From: Desulfovibrio sp. G11
Lineage (GTDB): Bacteria > Desulfobacterota > Desulfovibrionia > Desulfovibrionales > Desulfovibrionaceae
Length of the DNA stretch: 64,000 bases
Direction: 5' to 3'
NCBI RefSeq assembly: GCF_900243745.1
Contig: NZ_LT984798.1
Span: 2,373,501-2,437,500, forward strand
Of this stretch, positions 47,145 through 55,942 are shown in pieces. The position numbers and the translations under genes are program-made. The notes below the pieces were generated by a model. The model saw nothing but the letters and a program-made list of their open reading frames with translations, made no database searches and was not told the origin of the DNA. Each line of letters starts with the position of its first letter. Position 1 is the stretch's first letter.

Positions 47145-47260
47145 GCGCATTTCATACTTGAAGTGCGCGACAAGGATCTGTCTCCAACTCCTTGTCGCCA
47201 AATAATTGTAGGGCGGCTTTGCCGACCGTTAAGCAATCATTTGAAGTGGTAATTGTTCTA
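47145..47260 (-). repeat. structured intergenic repeat, copy 1
   Basis: Read on the minus strand it starts at the TAG of the AEC permease gene (TAGAACAATTACCACTTCAA). It carries ATGATTGCTTAACGGTCGGC, a CGGC-AAA-GCCG hairpin, CGACAAGGA paired with TCCTTGTCG, and a final GCGCA…TGCGC hairpin. Copies 2 and 3 are at 54148 and 57266. The stem change CCACAAGG/CCTTGTGG to CGACAAGG/CCTTGTCG between copies is compensatory. Confidence 0.8.
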
Positions 47261-48202
47261 GGTCAGCCAGATGAATCCGCCCATTGTTATTACGGAGAGT
47301 ATGGTGCTCCAGAACAGGGTAGAGGCCATTTCCTGTTCGCCGGACTTATATTCCACGGCAAAAATAACGGCAATGGAGGCAGTGGGAATAGCCAGGGTTA
47401 CAGCGACCAGCCCGCGTTCCGCACCGGGAACCGCCAGCCATATCATGACCAGAAGGATAAGGCCGGGCAGCAGGATGTTCTTGCAGATGACATTGACGAT
47501 TACCGGCAGGGACACGCTTACCTTCTGGGCAAAAAGCACCGCGCCCACGGCAAACAGGGCGACACCGCCCGTGGCCTGCCCCAGCAGCAGAAATGAGCCT
47601 TTAAGTACTTTGGGCATGTCCAGTCCGGCCAGCAGCAGTACAAACGCCAGCACCGGCGCCCATACCACAGGCTGCTTGACCGCATTGGCGATACTGCCGA
47701 ATACAATGGCCGCCGGATTTTTTTTCTGCCCGGAAGAATCGCTGTCGCTCCCGCCTACAAGAAAAACGAGGGCCAGCGGCACCTGAACAAGATTCATGAG
47801 GATGCTGCCCGCGGCGATGGCGAGATCGGCCTCCACGGGAAAAAGCATGCCCAGAACCGGAGTTCCCACAAAAGGCACGGCAGGGCCGGCGATAGCCAGG
47901 CCGCGCAAGGCCGCGAGCTTTACATCAGACCGGAAGACAAAGCGGGAAATCAGAAAAACAAGCACAAAGCCTCCGGCCATGCCGATGGCGATCCACAGGA
48001 AGACCTGCGCATTTTTGAGCACTTCTTCAAGCGGCGTGCCGAGAATCCCTGCAAAGAGGAGCATGGGCAGGGCATAAAGCATGACCATGCGATTGAGCAC
48101 AGAGGCCTGGTCCTGGCTGAAGTCGTGCCGCCATCCGGCCAGAAGGCCCAGCAGCAGGGTCACGACAATGGGCAGCAGGGCCATGATTATTGTTTCGAGC
48201 AT
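47258..48202 (-). CDS. auxin efflux carrier (AEC) family permease
   Basis: The 314-residue protein has about ten TM helices in the AEC (MdcF/MleP-like) pattern: LPIVVTLLLGLLAGW, YALPMLLFAGILGTPLEE, a hydrophilic middle loop (GGSDSDSSGQKKN) and AIPTASIAVIFAVEY. AEC members export or import organic acids such as malonate, malate or aromatic acids. It lies 62 bases downstream of the benzoylformate-decarboxylase-like gene in the same direction, suggesting it carries that enzyme's substrate or product. Confidence 0.85.
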   Translation of the reverse strand: MLETIIMALLPIVVTLLLGLLAGWRHDFSQDQASVLNRMVMLYALPMLLFAGILGTPLEEVLKNAQVFLWIAIGMAGGFVLVFLISRFVFRSDVKLAALRGLAIAGPAVPFVGTPVLGMLFPVEADLAIAAGSILMNLVQVPLALVFLVGGSDSDSSGQKKNPAAIVFGSIANAVKQPVVWAPVLAFVLLLAGLDMPKVLKGSFLLLGQATGGVALFAVGAVLFAQKVSVSLPVIVNVICKNILLPGLILLVMIWLAVPGAERGLVAVTLAIPTASIAVIFAVEYKSGEQEMASTLFWSTILSVITMGGFIWLT

Positions 48203-48218
48203 GGACGGTTCCTTTTAG

Positions 48219-48250
48219 CCATACCCGGACCCGCCGGGATCCGGGTATGG
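48219..48250. other. hairpin between the decarboxylase-like and permease genes
   Basis: CCATACCCGGA (48219-48229) pairs with TCCGGGTATGG (48240-48250). The loop is GC-rich and no T-run follows. It could tune the mRNA ratio of the two genes rather than terminate. Confidence 0.5.
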
Positions 48251-48264
48251 TGTTTGGTTCTGGC

Positions 48265-49887
48265 CTAAAGCAGGGGCGGGATGGTGGGGACGATGGGCAC
48301 TTCTATAAGGGTGGGGCCGGAGCGTTTGAAAGCTTCGACGCAAACCTTGCGCACTTCGTCGACGGTTTCAACGCGTATGGCTTCGCAACCGTAGCCCTTG
48401 GCGATGGCAACCGTATCAAGGCCCGGCAGGTCAAGGCCCGGGACGCCGGGGGTTTCTTCCAGAACGGCAAAAGACTTCAGAATGGCGTATTCGCCGTTTC
48501 TCGGTATGACAAAAAGGATGGGCAGTCCCTGCTGTGCCGCTGTCCACAGTCCCTGAACAGAATACTGCATGGAGCCGTCGCCGATAATGGCGACTACCGG
48601 GCGGTTGCGCCCGCTGTCGCGCTCGGCAAGGGCGATGCCCACGCTGGCGGGCAGGTTCCAGCCCAGGCTGCCGCTGGCAAAAGTATAGAAAGAGTCAGGA
48701 CGTTCCACCGGCCATGCCGTATGCAGTTCGCCCAGGTTGGAGGGAGATTCTTCCACCAGCACAGCTTCAGCGGGTGTGCATTCGCGCAGCGTCTTGAAAA
48801 GTTCCAGGGCGGTCATCACCTTGCCGGGGGCCGCAGCAGGAGCGGCTGCATGGGGAGCCATACAATGGGGCTGCCTGCAGACTTCGCATGTGGCAGAGCG
48901 CGCCTGCACCAGCGTTTCCAGCGCTTCCAGGGCCAGCACCGCATCGCACAGCATGCTGTCGCCCACCGGCGCGCGGCCCGTTTCTGCGGGGTCATCGGAA
49001 ATATGCAGCAGGCGCAGACCGTCAGGAATATACTGGCCCTCAACATACGGATAATAACGGAATACGGGCGCGCCGATCACAATGGCCACATCGTGCCCTT
49101 CAAGCTTTTTGGCTAGCGGCCCGATGGCAAAGGGCAGGCCGCCAGCGTACAGCGGATGGGTTTCGGGGAAGGGCGGGCGCTCCGAGGCGGGGGCGGCCCA
49201 TACCTTGGCATTGAGTTTTTCAGCCAGGGCCACGGCCTGTTTCCAGCCGTCTCCCCTGGCAATGGCCGCGCCGTAGATGAGAGCGGGATTTTTGGCCTTG
49301 GAGAGCAGGTCGGCAAATTCGGCCAGGCGTTTGGGGTCCGGCCCAACGCGGCCGGCAAGGCTGCGTGCCACGGGTTCGCCCAGTGCAGGCTTGTCCCAGT
49401 CATCAAGCGGAATGGAGAGGAAAACAGGCCCGGTCGGGGGCTGCATGGCCATGGCATAGGCTCGCATGAAGGCGGCAGGCACATCTTCGGCGCGTACAGG
49501 TTCGTAGCTCCACTTGACCCAGGGCTTGGGCAGTTCGGCAGGCTCCACGTTGGTGAGCCACGGCTCCATAAGGAGCATTTCGCGCGTCTGGTTGCCAGCT
49601 GTAATAATGAGAGGCGTCTTGTTCATGCTGGCAGTAAGAATATTGCTCATGGCATTGCAAAGACCGGCAGAAGTGTGCACGTTTACCAGTGCGGGCTTAC
49701 GTGTTGCCTGGGCATAGCCGTCGGCGGCGCCCACGGCTGAAGCTTCTTGAAGAGTCTGAATATATCTGAAATCTTTAGGAAAATCTTTCAAAAATGTTTC
49801 TTCAGTTGAGCCGGGGTTGCCAAAGATTGTGGTAATGCCCAGCTGGCGTAAAAGTTCAAATGTGACCTGACGAATGGTTTTTGCCAT
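48265..49887 (-). CDS. benzoylformate decarboxylase-like thiamine-diphosphate enzyme
   Basis: The 540-residue enzyme has the ThDP fold: the N-terminal domain with the catalytic Glu region (FGNPGSTEETFL … QEASAVGAADGYA), a central domain, and the C-terminal GDGSMQYSVQGLWTAAQQGL signature. It resembles MdlC. NVHTSAGLCNAMS keeps the His70 region. Where MdlC has His281 in VFRYHQY, this protein has VFRYYPY, so the substrate or rate may differ (alignment from memory). GGAGG precedes the ATG at 49887. It is paired with the AEC permease. Confidence 0.75.
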   Translation of the reverse strand: MAKTIRQVTFELLRQLGITTIFGNPGSTEETFLKDFPKDFRYIQTLQEASAVGAADGYAQATRKPALVNVHTSAGLCNAMSNILTASMNKTPLIITAGNQTREMLLMEPWLTNVEPAELPKPWVKWSYEPVRAEDVPAAFMRAYAMAMQPPTGPVFLSIPLDDWDKPALGEPVARSLAGRVGPDPKRLAEFADLLSKAKNPALIYGAAIARGDGWKQAVALAEKLNAKVWAAPASERPPFPETHPLYAGGLPFAIGPLAKKLEGHDVAIVIGAPVFRYYPYVEGQYIPDGLRLLHISDDPAETGRAPVGDSMLCDAVLALEALETLVQARSATCEVCRQPHCMAPHAAAPAAAPGKVMTALELFKTLRECTPAEAVLVEESPSNLGELHTAWPVERPDSFYTFASGSLGWNLPASVGIALAERDSGRNRPVVAIIGDGSMQYSVQGLWTAAQQGLPILFVIPRNGEYAILKSFAVLEETPGVPGLDLPGLDTVAIAKGYGCEAIRVETVDEVRKVCVEAFKRSGPTLIEVPIVPTIPPLL

Positions 49888-50168
49888 GATTTCCTCCACG
49901 GGATTCCGCATCTGGTTAGTGTTGCGTTAGAGATAGCATGTGTTTTATTAGTAGACAATCCTATCTTCGGCAATCTGTTATAAGAAATCAGAATTTATGG
50001 CTCTGTGCGCTGGAATTTATTTTTTTGATGTTTCTTGTCGCCGAGGGGAGGATTTGTGCCTCCAGTCACTTTTTACATTGTGACGGCAGGGTAAGTTTTT
50101 TTGCGAGTACCTCTTGCCAGTCCTGTCAAGAATGATTATTGTTAAATAAAGCCAATGAGGAGGACACC

Positions 50169-50516
50169 ATGTCGCAACTAAAGGACTTCGCACTTTACGA
50201 TATAGACTGGAACCTGACCCCCGAGCACGCCGTCACGATGTATCTTGAATGGGGTAATAACGACTGGCATTCGGAGTATCCTCCGGTTCGTTCCAAGGAT
50301 GACGTGGCTCACTATTTTGTGGTGGACAGCTGGCAAAGCCCCCCCATGGTCCGTCTGGTACGACGCAATTCAGAAAGGGCCGACGATCTCATAAGTCTGC
50401 CGCTGCCCAAGAACCTGATGGATGATTTTCGCAAGGAACACGGCGAGTGGCGCGGCATCAGCGCTCCTACTCCGGCGGTCAGGTCTTGGCTCAAGCATGA
50501 GCTTGAGCAGGAGTAA
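50169..50516 (+). CDS. conserved hypothetical protein, 115 residues
   Basis: The small acidic soluble protein begins MSQLKDFALYDIDWNLTPEH and is rich in Trp. I recall similar proteins only in Desulfovibrio-type genomes; function is unknown. A strong GAGGAGG site precedes the ATG and a strong terminator follows, so it is a compact, probably well-expressed single gene. It is divergent from the decarboxylase-like gene. Confidence 0.75.
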   Translation: MSQLKDFALYDIDWNLTPEHAVTMYLEWGNNDWHSEYPPVRSKDDVAHYFVVDSWQSPPMVRLVRRNSERADDLISLPLPKNLMDDFRKEHGEWRGISAPTPAVRSWLKHELEQE

Positions 50517-50576
50517 CTACGGCAACGGCGCAAAGCCGGCCTGAACAGGTCAGATACTTTTCCGCCATACAAGGTG

Positions 50577-50619
50577 AAAACGCGTAAGGACTCCGTGTGG
50601 GGTCCTTACGCGTTTTTCT
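50577..50619. terminator. terminator between the 115-aa gene and mgtA
   Basis: AAAACGCGTAAGGAC (50577-50591) pairs with GTCCTTACGCGTTTT (50602-50616), flanked by T on one side and A on the other. It is bidirectional between convergent genes. Confidence 0.88.
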
Positions 50620-50722
50620 TGTCTGGGCAGAAGTCTTTGACAGGCCGGGTGAACCCGCCCTGCCCATAGCAAAAGTGTCCTGTCAGCCCCCTGTTCCGTA
50701 GGAATTCCTGGCAATCAGCACC

Positions 50723-53419
50723 CTAGTACCAGCGGCCGAACCTGCGCATGTAGATCACCTTCATGCCCTGAGCCACGCAGCAATAGCAAAGCAGGGTGGC
50801 AACCAGCCAGGGGAAGTAGCTCCAGGGCAGCGGCTGCAGGCCCACCAGCCCGCCTAGCGGAGAAAAGGGAATATAGATGCCGAGTGCCATGACGGCCCCT
50901 GTCAGCAGCAGCACGGGCAGGGCCGCTGTGCTCTGCACAAAGGGGATTTTTCTGGTGCGGAGCATGTGTACTACCAGCGTCTGGGAAAGAAGCCCCTCGA
51001 CAAACCAGCCGGACTGGAAGAGAGACTGCATCTCAACACTGGCCGCGCCGAAGACAAACCACATGAGCGCATAGGTGGTAATGTCAAAGATCGAAGACGT
51101 GGGGCCGATCCAGACCATGAAGCGGCCGATATTTTTCGCATCCCATTTACGCGGCTTTTGCAGAAACTCCTTGTCTACCGTGTCCCACGGCAGGGAAAGT
51201 TGCGAAAAGTCGTACATCAGGTTCTGGAGCAGCAACTGTACGGGCAGCATGGGCAAAAAGGGGATAAAGGCGCTGGCCACCAATACCGAGAATACGTTGC
51301 CGAAGTTGGAGCTTGCGGTCATATTCAGGTATTTCATGATGTTGCCAAATGTTTCCCTGCCTTTGATTACCCCTTGCTCAAGAACCATAAGGCTTTTTTC
51401 CAGCAGAATGATATCTGCGGATTCCTTGGCGATGTCAGCGGCCGTATCTACGGAAATGCCCACGTCGGCGTCGCGCAGGCCGGGGGCATCATTGATGCCG
51501 TCGCCAAGAAAGCCCACGGTATGCCCGCCTTGTTGCAGCGTCTTGATGATGCGCGATTTCTGCATGGGCGTGAGCTTGGCGAACACGTCATGGCTGTCGC
51601 AGGCCGCCAGCAGCTCGGTATCGCTCATGGCGTCCACATCGTTTCCGATCAGGACGGTTCCCGGTTCCAGCCCCACGTCATGGCAGATTTTGGCAGTGAT
51701 GACAGGCGTGTCGCCCGTAAGTACCTTGACTGTCACGCCGTGCTCGCGCAGCGCGGCAATAGCCGGGCCTGCACTGTCTTTGGGCGGATCAAGAAAAGTA
51801 AGAAAGCCCCTGATGGCAAGATTGCCTTCTGCCGCCGTGGTGTACTGTTCGCGGACTTCGCTGCCCCTGAAAACCTTTGTGCCGAGGGCCAGCACCCGGA
51901 AGCCGTCGCGGTTGTACGAGCGCGTCAGATCCATGAGCCGTTCACGCCATTGTTCATCCATTGCCACAACCTTGCCCTGCACGTATACACTGGAGGCTAT
52001 GGAGAGCATTTCCTCAACGGCTCCCTTGCATACCAGCAGGTGTTCCGTGTCGGACTCTGCCACAATCACGGAAAGGCGGCGGCGTACAAAGTCGAAAGGC
52101 AGTTCGTCCACCTTGCGCAGGTGCTTGGGCAGGCCGTTTTCCGCCGTGTCTCCGTAGTGGACAATGGCCCTGTCCATAAGGTTTTTCATGCCGCTCTGGT
52201 GAAAGCTGTTGAGCCACGCAAGCTCCAGCACAGAGTCATCCATAAAGCCCAGCGGGTTGACGTGCCGCTCAAGGATGATCTTGTCCTGGGTAAGGGTGCC
52301 GGTTTTGTCGGTGCACAGGATGTCCATTGCCCCGAAGTTCTGAATGGCATTCAACCGTTTTACTACAACCTTACGGCGCGACATGGCTACAGCGCCTTTG
52401 GCAAGGTTGGCGCTGACGATCATCGGCAGCATTTCCGGGGTCAGGCCCACGGCGATGGCCAGAGCGAACATGAAGGCATCGCTCCAGTCTCCCTTGGTGA
52501 AGCCGTTGATAAGAAAAACAACCGGAACCATAAGGAGCATGAAACGGATAAGCAGCCAGCTTACGCTGTTGACTCCTTTATCAAAGGCCGTCTGGGCGCG
52601 GCTGCCCACAATGTTTTTCGCCAGGGAGCCAAAGTAGGTGCGCGCGCCGGTGGCAACCACAAGGGCCGTAGCCGTGCCGCTGACCACGTTGGTTCCCATA
52701 AAGCACATGTTGCGCGAATCAAGCGCCTGGCCGGATGCGCCTTCGGCATGCGCGCATTTTTCCGCCACGGCAGACAGGGTATCGTATTTTTCCACAGGCA
52801 GGGATTCGCCGGTCAGCACAGCCTGGCTTACGAAAAGATCGCGGGAATCAAGCAGACGTATGTCGGCGGGTATCATGTCGCCGGCAGAAAGGCGCACCAC
52901 ATCGCCCCTGACCAGTTCGTCCAGCGGGATCTCTCTGGTTTCCGGCTCATTTTGCGCGTTGCGGCGGGTAACCGTAGCGGTGGTGTGCACCATGGCCTGC
53001 AGGGCTTGGGCAGCCTTGTTAGACCGGAATTCCTGCCAGAAACGCATGATGCCGCTGATCAGCACCATGGTCACAATGATGGTTACGCCCGTGCCATCGG
53101 TTTCTTCTCCGGTCTGGAGAGGAAGCCAGTAATCGCTGTAAAAGCTGACGGCGCTTATGATGAGCAAGACGTAGATGAACGGATTGTTGAAAGCCCGGAG
53201 CAACTGCACCAGAGGATTGGGGACGCGTTCACGGGCAACTTCGTTGCGGCCTTCGGCCTCCAGACGGCTGAGGGCATCGTTTTCGGTCAGACCGTATTGC
53301 CCGCTGCCGAATTTTGCGAAAAGTGCATCAATGTTCTGTTCTGTGGACCGGGCGGCCCATTGGCCCTTATGGGGCCGCACAGACTGGTTCTTGTTAGAAA
53401 AAGTGAAAAACATGGGCAT
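50723..53419 (-). CDS. mgtA: Mg2+-importing P-type ATPase (MgtA/MgtB type)
   Basis: The 898-residue P3B ATPase has the phosphorylation motif CTDKTGTLTQD and the TGES actuator loop (VLTGESLPVEK). The nucleotide-binding and hinge regions are present (GDGINDAPGLRDADVGIS). Ten TM helices include the PEMLP motif (VGLTPEMLPMIVSANLAKG) typical of MgtA/B. It imports Mg2+ at the inner membrane. The ATG at 53419 follows AGGAGG. Upstream lie a proline-rich 34-codon leader and a 55-codon membrane peptide gene, suggesting leader-mediated control. Confidence 0.93.
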   Translation of the reverse strand: MPMFFTFSNKNQSVRPHKGQWAARSTEQNIDALFAKFGSGQYGLTENDALSRLEAEGRNEVARERVPNPLVQLLRAFNNPFIYVLLIISAVSFYSDYWLPLQTGEETDGTGVTIIVTMVLISGIMRFWQEFRSNKAAQALQAMVHTTATVTRRNAQNEPETREIPLDELVRGDVVRLSAGDMIPADIRLLDSRDLFVSQAVLTGESLPVEKYDTLSAVAEKCAHAEGASGQALDSRNMCFMGTNVVSGTATALVVATGARTYFGSLAKNIVGSRAQTAFDKGVNSVSWLLIRFMLLMVPVVFLINGFTKGDWSDAFMFALAIAVGLTPEMLPMIVSANLAKGAVAMSRRKVVVKRLNAIQNFGAMDILCTDKTGTLTQDKIILERHVNPLGFMDDSVLELAWLNSFHQSGMKNLMDRAIVHYGDTAENGLPKHLRKVDELPFDFVRRRLSVIVAESDTEHLLVCKGAVEEMLSIASSVYVQGKVVAMDEQWRERLMDLTRSYNRDGFRVLALGTKVFRGSEVREQYTTAAEGNLAIRGFLTFLDPPKDSAGPAIAALREHGVTVKVLTGDTPVITAKICHDVGLEPGTVLIGNDVDAMSDTELLAACDSHDVFAKLTPMQKSRIIKTLQQGGHTVGFLGDGINDAPGLRDADVGISVDTAADIAKESADIILLEKSLMVLEQGVIKGRETFGNIMKYLNMTASSNFGNVFSVLVASAFIPFLPMLPVQLLLQNLMYDFSQLSLPWDTVDKEFLQKPRKWDAKNIGRFMVWIGPTSSIFDITTYALMWFVFGAASVEMQSLFQSGWFVEGLLSQTLVVHMLRTRKIPFVQSTAALPVLLLTGAVMALGIYIPFSPLGGLVGLQPLPWSYFPWLVATLLCYCCVAQGMKVIYMRRFGRWY

Positions 53420-53472
53420 GTCTCCTCCTGCTCCCGGCAGACGGCACGGCATGCCCGCGGTATAAAATCAGG

Positions 53473-53577
53473 CTATGCCGCTGTATGCGGGCGCAGAGGT
53501 AAGAAAGTTGGAAGTACCACACCCGCTGCGAGGTTTGTTGAAAAAGACGCTGCGGGTCGACTAGGGGGATGGTCCAT
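53473..53577 (-). CDS. proline-rich leader peptide upstream of mgtA
   Basis: A 34-residue frame begins MDHPPSRPAASF and ends PLRPHTAA, with seven prolines, three of them in the first eight codons. AAAGGAG lies ten bases before its ATG. Its stop is 53 bases before the mgtA start. Enterobacterial mgtA is controlled by MgtL, a short proline-containing leader peptide whose translation senses Mg2+ and proline. The same principle is likely here, by analogy of position and composition only; the sequences are not alike. Confidence 0.5.
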   Translation of the reverse strand: MDHPPSRPAASFSTNLAAGVVLPTFLPLRPHTAA

Positions 53578-53669
53578 TGTTGGAAAACTCCTTTGTCTGC
53601 GGCTGTCTGAAAAACAGCACGGCTATGCGCTGTGTGCGCGTGTGTATGGAGATATAAAACCCGGTCTTG

Positions 53670-53837
53670 TCAGCGTCCGGATTCCATATGGCGGATTTTG
53701 GCGGACGTAACGCGAGACGCCACGGATTCCGCGGTAAAGAGGCCCAGATTTCTGGAGGATACGGTCAGTGTCAGTATAAAGCTGCCGGCGAAAAAAATTA
53801 CTGCCAGCATGACGCAGAAAAAGAGAGAGAGTTTCAT
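53670..53837 (-). CDS. 55-residue single-span membrane peptide upstream of mgtA
   Basis: GGAGG six bases before the ATG supports translation of MKLSLFFCVMLAVIFFAGSF followed by ILTLTVSS and a basic C-terminal part ending RHMESGR. Residues 4-26 form one membrane helix. It is co-directional with the leader and mgtA. Small membrane peptides (MgtS, MgtR) regulate Mg2+ transporters in enterobacteria; this one shows no sequence likeness that I can see, so a related role is a hypothesis. Confidence 0.55.
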   Translation of the reverse strand: MKLSLFFCVMLAVIFFAGSFILTLTVSSRNLGLFTAESVASRVTSAKIRHMESGR

Positions 53838-54084
53838 GGCTCGCCTCCGATGCCCGGAACAGGCGACGGCGAGCGGGAAGGATCCGTTACAGACCGAGAC
53901 CTGTTGCCACAGGCAACCTGGTTATCATGTTTGCCCAGCGACTACTGGGATATTCCGTATTACTCGGCACGCTGTCCATCACGGTCCTTTTTTCGGTTAA
54001 AGGTGACTGTTGGTGCTGACTACTAAGTAATTTAACGGCGGGAGTCAAGCCCGCGCAGTCGCCAGCCCTTGAGGCGCCGGGTGT
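53838..54084. promoter_or_regulatory. region upstream of the mgtA unit
   Basis: There is no gene here. On the minus strand it holds a hairpin, GTTGCC-TGT-GGCAAC, inside ACC…GGT arms (about 53904-53927). I looked for the M-box magnesium riboswitch core and could not find it. Confidence 0.35.
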
Positions 54085-54125
54085 AAAAACAGCCTCCTGC
54101 CTGACAAAACGCGGGAGGCTGCTGT
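54085..54125 (-). terminator. terminator downstream of the 54258 gene
   Basis: CAGCCTCC (54090-54097) pairs with GGAGGCTG (54114-54121). On the minus strand a TTTTT run follows. Repeat copy 2 lies between this terminator and the gene's stop codon. Confidence 0.75.
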
Positions 54126-54147
54126 TGCGCCCGACGGGCGGAGCATC

Positions 54148-54245
54148 AGAGCAATTAACGCTTCACATGATTGCTTAACGGTCGGCAAAGCCGCCCTGCA
54201 ATCATTTGGCTACAAGGATTTGGAGACAAGTCCTTTGAAATGTTC
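54148..54245 (+). repeat. structured intergenic repeat, copy 2
   Basis: It shares GATTGCTTAACGGTCGGCAA, AATCATTTGG and GGATTTGGAGACAA with copies 1 and 3. It is degenerate at its end: CTACAAGGA no longer pairs fully, and the last hairpin is reduced. It is antisense to the neighbouring minus-strand gene, unlike copies 1 and 3, which are sense. Confidence 0.8.
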
Positions 54246-54257
54246 AACAAGGGCAGG

Positions 54258-54797
54258 CTATTTGCCGAGAAGTTGGCGGGTCTGGGGCGTGAGGCCCCGC
54301 AGGCTTTCAAAAACAGCCTGACCGCCCAGGCCTTCCGGGTCCTGGATAATGGCAATGAGTACCATTTCGGGCGTGGCATGAACCTTTGTCAGGGCCGGGG
54401 CTTTGAACGCCTGACTGCGCGGTTCGCCTGTAAATACCCAGAAACGGCCTTCTTGCGCCGGCTCGGTGGCATCGGCCTGAAAGCGCGTCAGCTCACGGGC
54501 AAAGCTTTCGCTTGTGGTCTGCTTGTCGTTGGGCAGCACAAAAATGCTGACAAGCCCCTGGTAGTTTTCCCCGGCCTGATCCTTGACGCCCAGAATCAGC
54601 ATGCACTCTTCGGCCTTACCAGAATGAAAGCCCGTGCGTTCCTCTCCGTCCCATCCGGCGGGCAGGGCCGCGCTGAAGCGGGTGAAATCCCTGACCTCCG
54701 CTCCGTTCACGTCAGGGGCAGGCTGCCCGGCATGGGCGGCACTGCCCATACTCAGGGCGCAGATCAGAAGCAGCAGGAAAAAATGGGTAAAACGCAT
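54258..54797 (-). CDS. secreted hypothetical protein
   Basis: A signal peptide (FFLLLLICALSMGSAAHA) precedes a 155-residue mature domain. Segments are FSAALPAGWDGEERTGFHSG, MLILGVKDQAGENYQGLVSI and MVLIAIIQDPEGLGGQAVFE. This reads like a periplasmic beta-sheet protein of the kind that often follows transporters, with no named family recognised. The gene above it (54863) is a membrane protein on the same strand 65 bases away, so they may be co-transcribed. Confidence 0.65.
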   Translation of the reverse strand: MRFTHFFLLLLICALSMGSAAHAGQPAPDVNGAEVRDFTRFSAALPAGWDGEERTGFHSGKAEECMLILGVKDQAGENYQGLVSIFVLPNDKQTTSESFARELTRFQADATEPAQEGRFWVFTGEPRSQAFKAPALTKVHATPEMVLIAIIQDPEGLGGQAVFESLRGLTPQTRQLLGK

Positions 54798-54862
54798 ACT
54801 GGCCTCGCTTTGTCTTGGCGTTATGGTCCGTGCAGCCGGAGACGGCGTGTTTTTTGCGCGCC

Positions 54863-55942
54863 TCAGGCCGCGCTATGCAGCAGGGTGGTGATGAACGGCA
54901 GGCTCTGCCGTATGACCAGCAGGGCCAGTGCCAGCCAGTTGAGCCACAGAAACTGCACTCGGGACCGCAGGGTGAACAGGATGGCCCAGCAGGCCACTGC
55001 CAGGGTCAGGGGCACAAGGCCCGTGATCTGGGGCATGAGCCAGTCGGGCAGTGCCTGCCCGCTGAAGGAAAGCCCGATAAACAGGCCCCAGCGGTCAATG
55101 CAGCGGGGCACGTAGCCGATCATGGCCCACAGGGCGGCCCATCGGGCGGCCTTTTCAAGGTCGGAGGCAGGAAAAGCGTTGTTTGCCGGCATGGCGGCGG
55201 AAGAGCCGGAAAGTTCGCGACGGGCCAGCGAGAGCGCCAGCAGGGCCATGGCTCCCGCCGGGGCAAAATTTGTAAAATAGTCGTGGGTGGCAGTGCCGAG
55301 CACGGCTGAAGCCATGCGGCCCCAGTCCATCCCCTGCGGTGGTCCGGAAAAAGACCAGTTGGGCAGGGCATGGGCCGCAAAAAAACAGACAATGGCCAGA
55401 AGATACAAAAAAAGTCTGCTGCGCATGGCATCGGCATCAAGCTGGTCGTTCGCCGCTTCACTTTCTGCGGGAAGCGGCGATCTGCGGCCCTTGCGGGCTG
55501 AACGCCCCTTGCCGCTGCGGCCGCCGAGGCTCGCACCTGAATTGTCGGCGGGCAGGCCGGTGATGAGGGGGCTGCGCCTGTCCATCCATGTAACAAGCCA
55601 GAGGCAGCACAGGCCGGCAATCCAGGCCAGTACAGTGGCGGTATAGGGCAGTACCGCATCGTCCCACAGGGCCAGACCGCTGATGTGGCTGCCGGAGCCG
55701 CCGAAGCTGAGGATCGTCCCCGCCAGGTTGGCGGCGGTGAGCAGGGGGCCGAGCAGGCCCAATCCCAGGGCCAGGCGTGTGAGGCGGCGCGTCCCGGCAA
55801 TGCACAGCCGCGCATTGCCCCGCCTTCCGGCCAGCAGGGTCAGAGCCAGGATGACAGGCAGGGCGGCTGCGGCGTTCATGCCTATACTCAAAATGCCGGA
55901 AGCCCATTGCCAGTAAAAAAGCCATTCAGGTATATTTTGCAT
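54863..55942 (-). CDS. polytopic membrane protein of unknown function
   Basis: The 359-residue protein has about eight TM segments (AAAALPVILALTLLAG; TRLALGLGLLGPLLTAANLA; LFLYLLAIVCFFAAHALPNW; MALLALSLA; VPLTLAVACWAILFTL). A basic, Ser/Gly-rich cytoplasmic loop near residues 130-175 divides it. The Ala/Leu richness prevents a confident family call. It lies upstream of the secreted protein gene on the same strand. Confidence 0.6.
   Translation of the reverse strand: MQNIPEWLFYWQWASGILSIGMNAAAALPVILALTLLAGRRGNARLCIAGTRRLTRLALGLGLLGPLLTAANLAGTILSFGGSGSHISGLALWDDAVLPYTATVLAWIAGLCCLWLVTWMDRRSPLITGLPADNSGASLGGRSGKGRSARKGRRSPLPAESEAANDQLDADAMRSRLFLYLLAIVCFFAAHALPNWSFSGPPQGMDWGRMASAVLGTATHDYFTNFAPAGAMALLALSLARRELSGSSAAMPANNAFPASDLEKAARWAALWAMIGYVPRCIDRWGLFIGLSFSGQALPDWLMPQITGLVPLTLAVACWAILFTLRSRVQFLWLNWLALALLVIRQSLPFITTLLHSAA

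Noticed and set aside
50966..53710. A 900-codon open frame antisense to mgtA
   Set aside because: The P-type ATPase motifs (DKTGT, TGES, GDGINDAP) on the minus strand prove the real frame. The plus-strand frame has no domain.
53838..54050. M-box (ykoK) magnesium riboswitch upstream of mgtA
   Set aside because: I looked for the conserved M-box core on the minus strand and did not find it.
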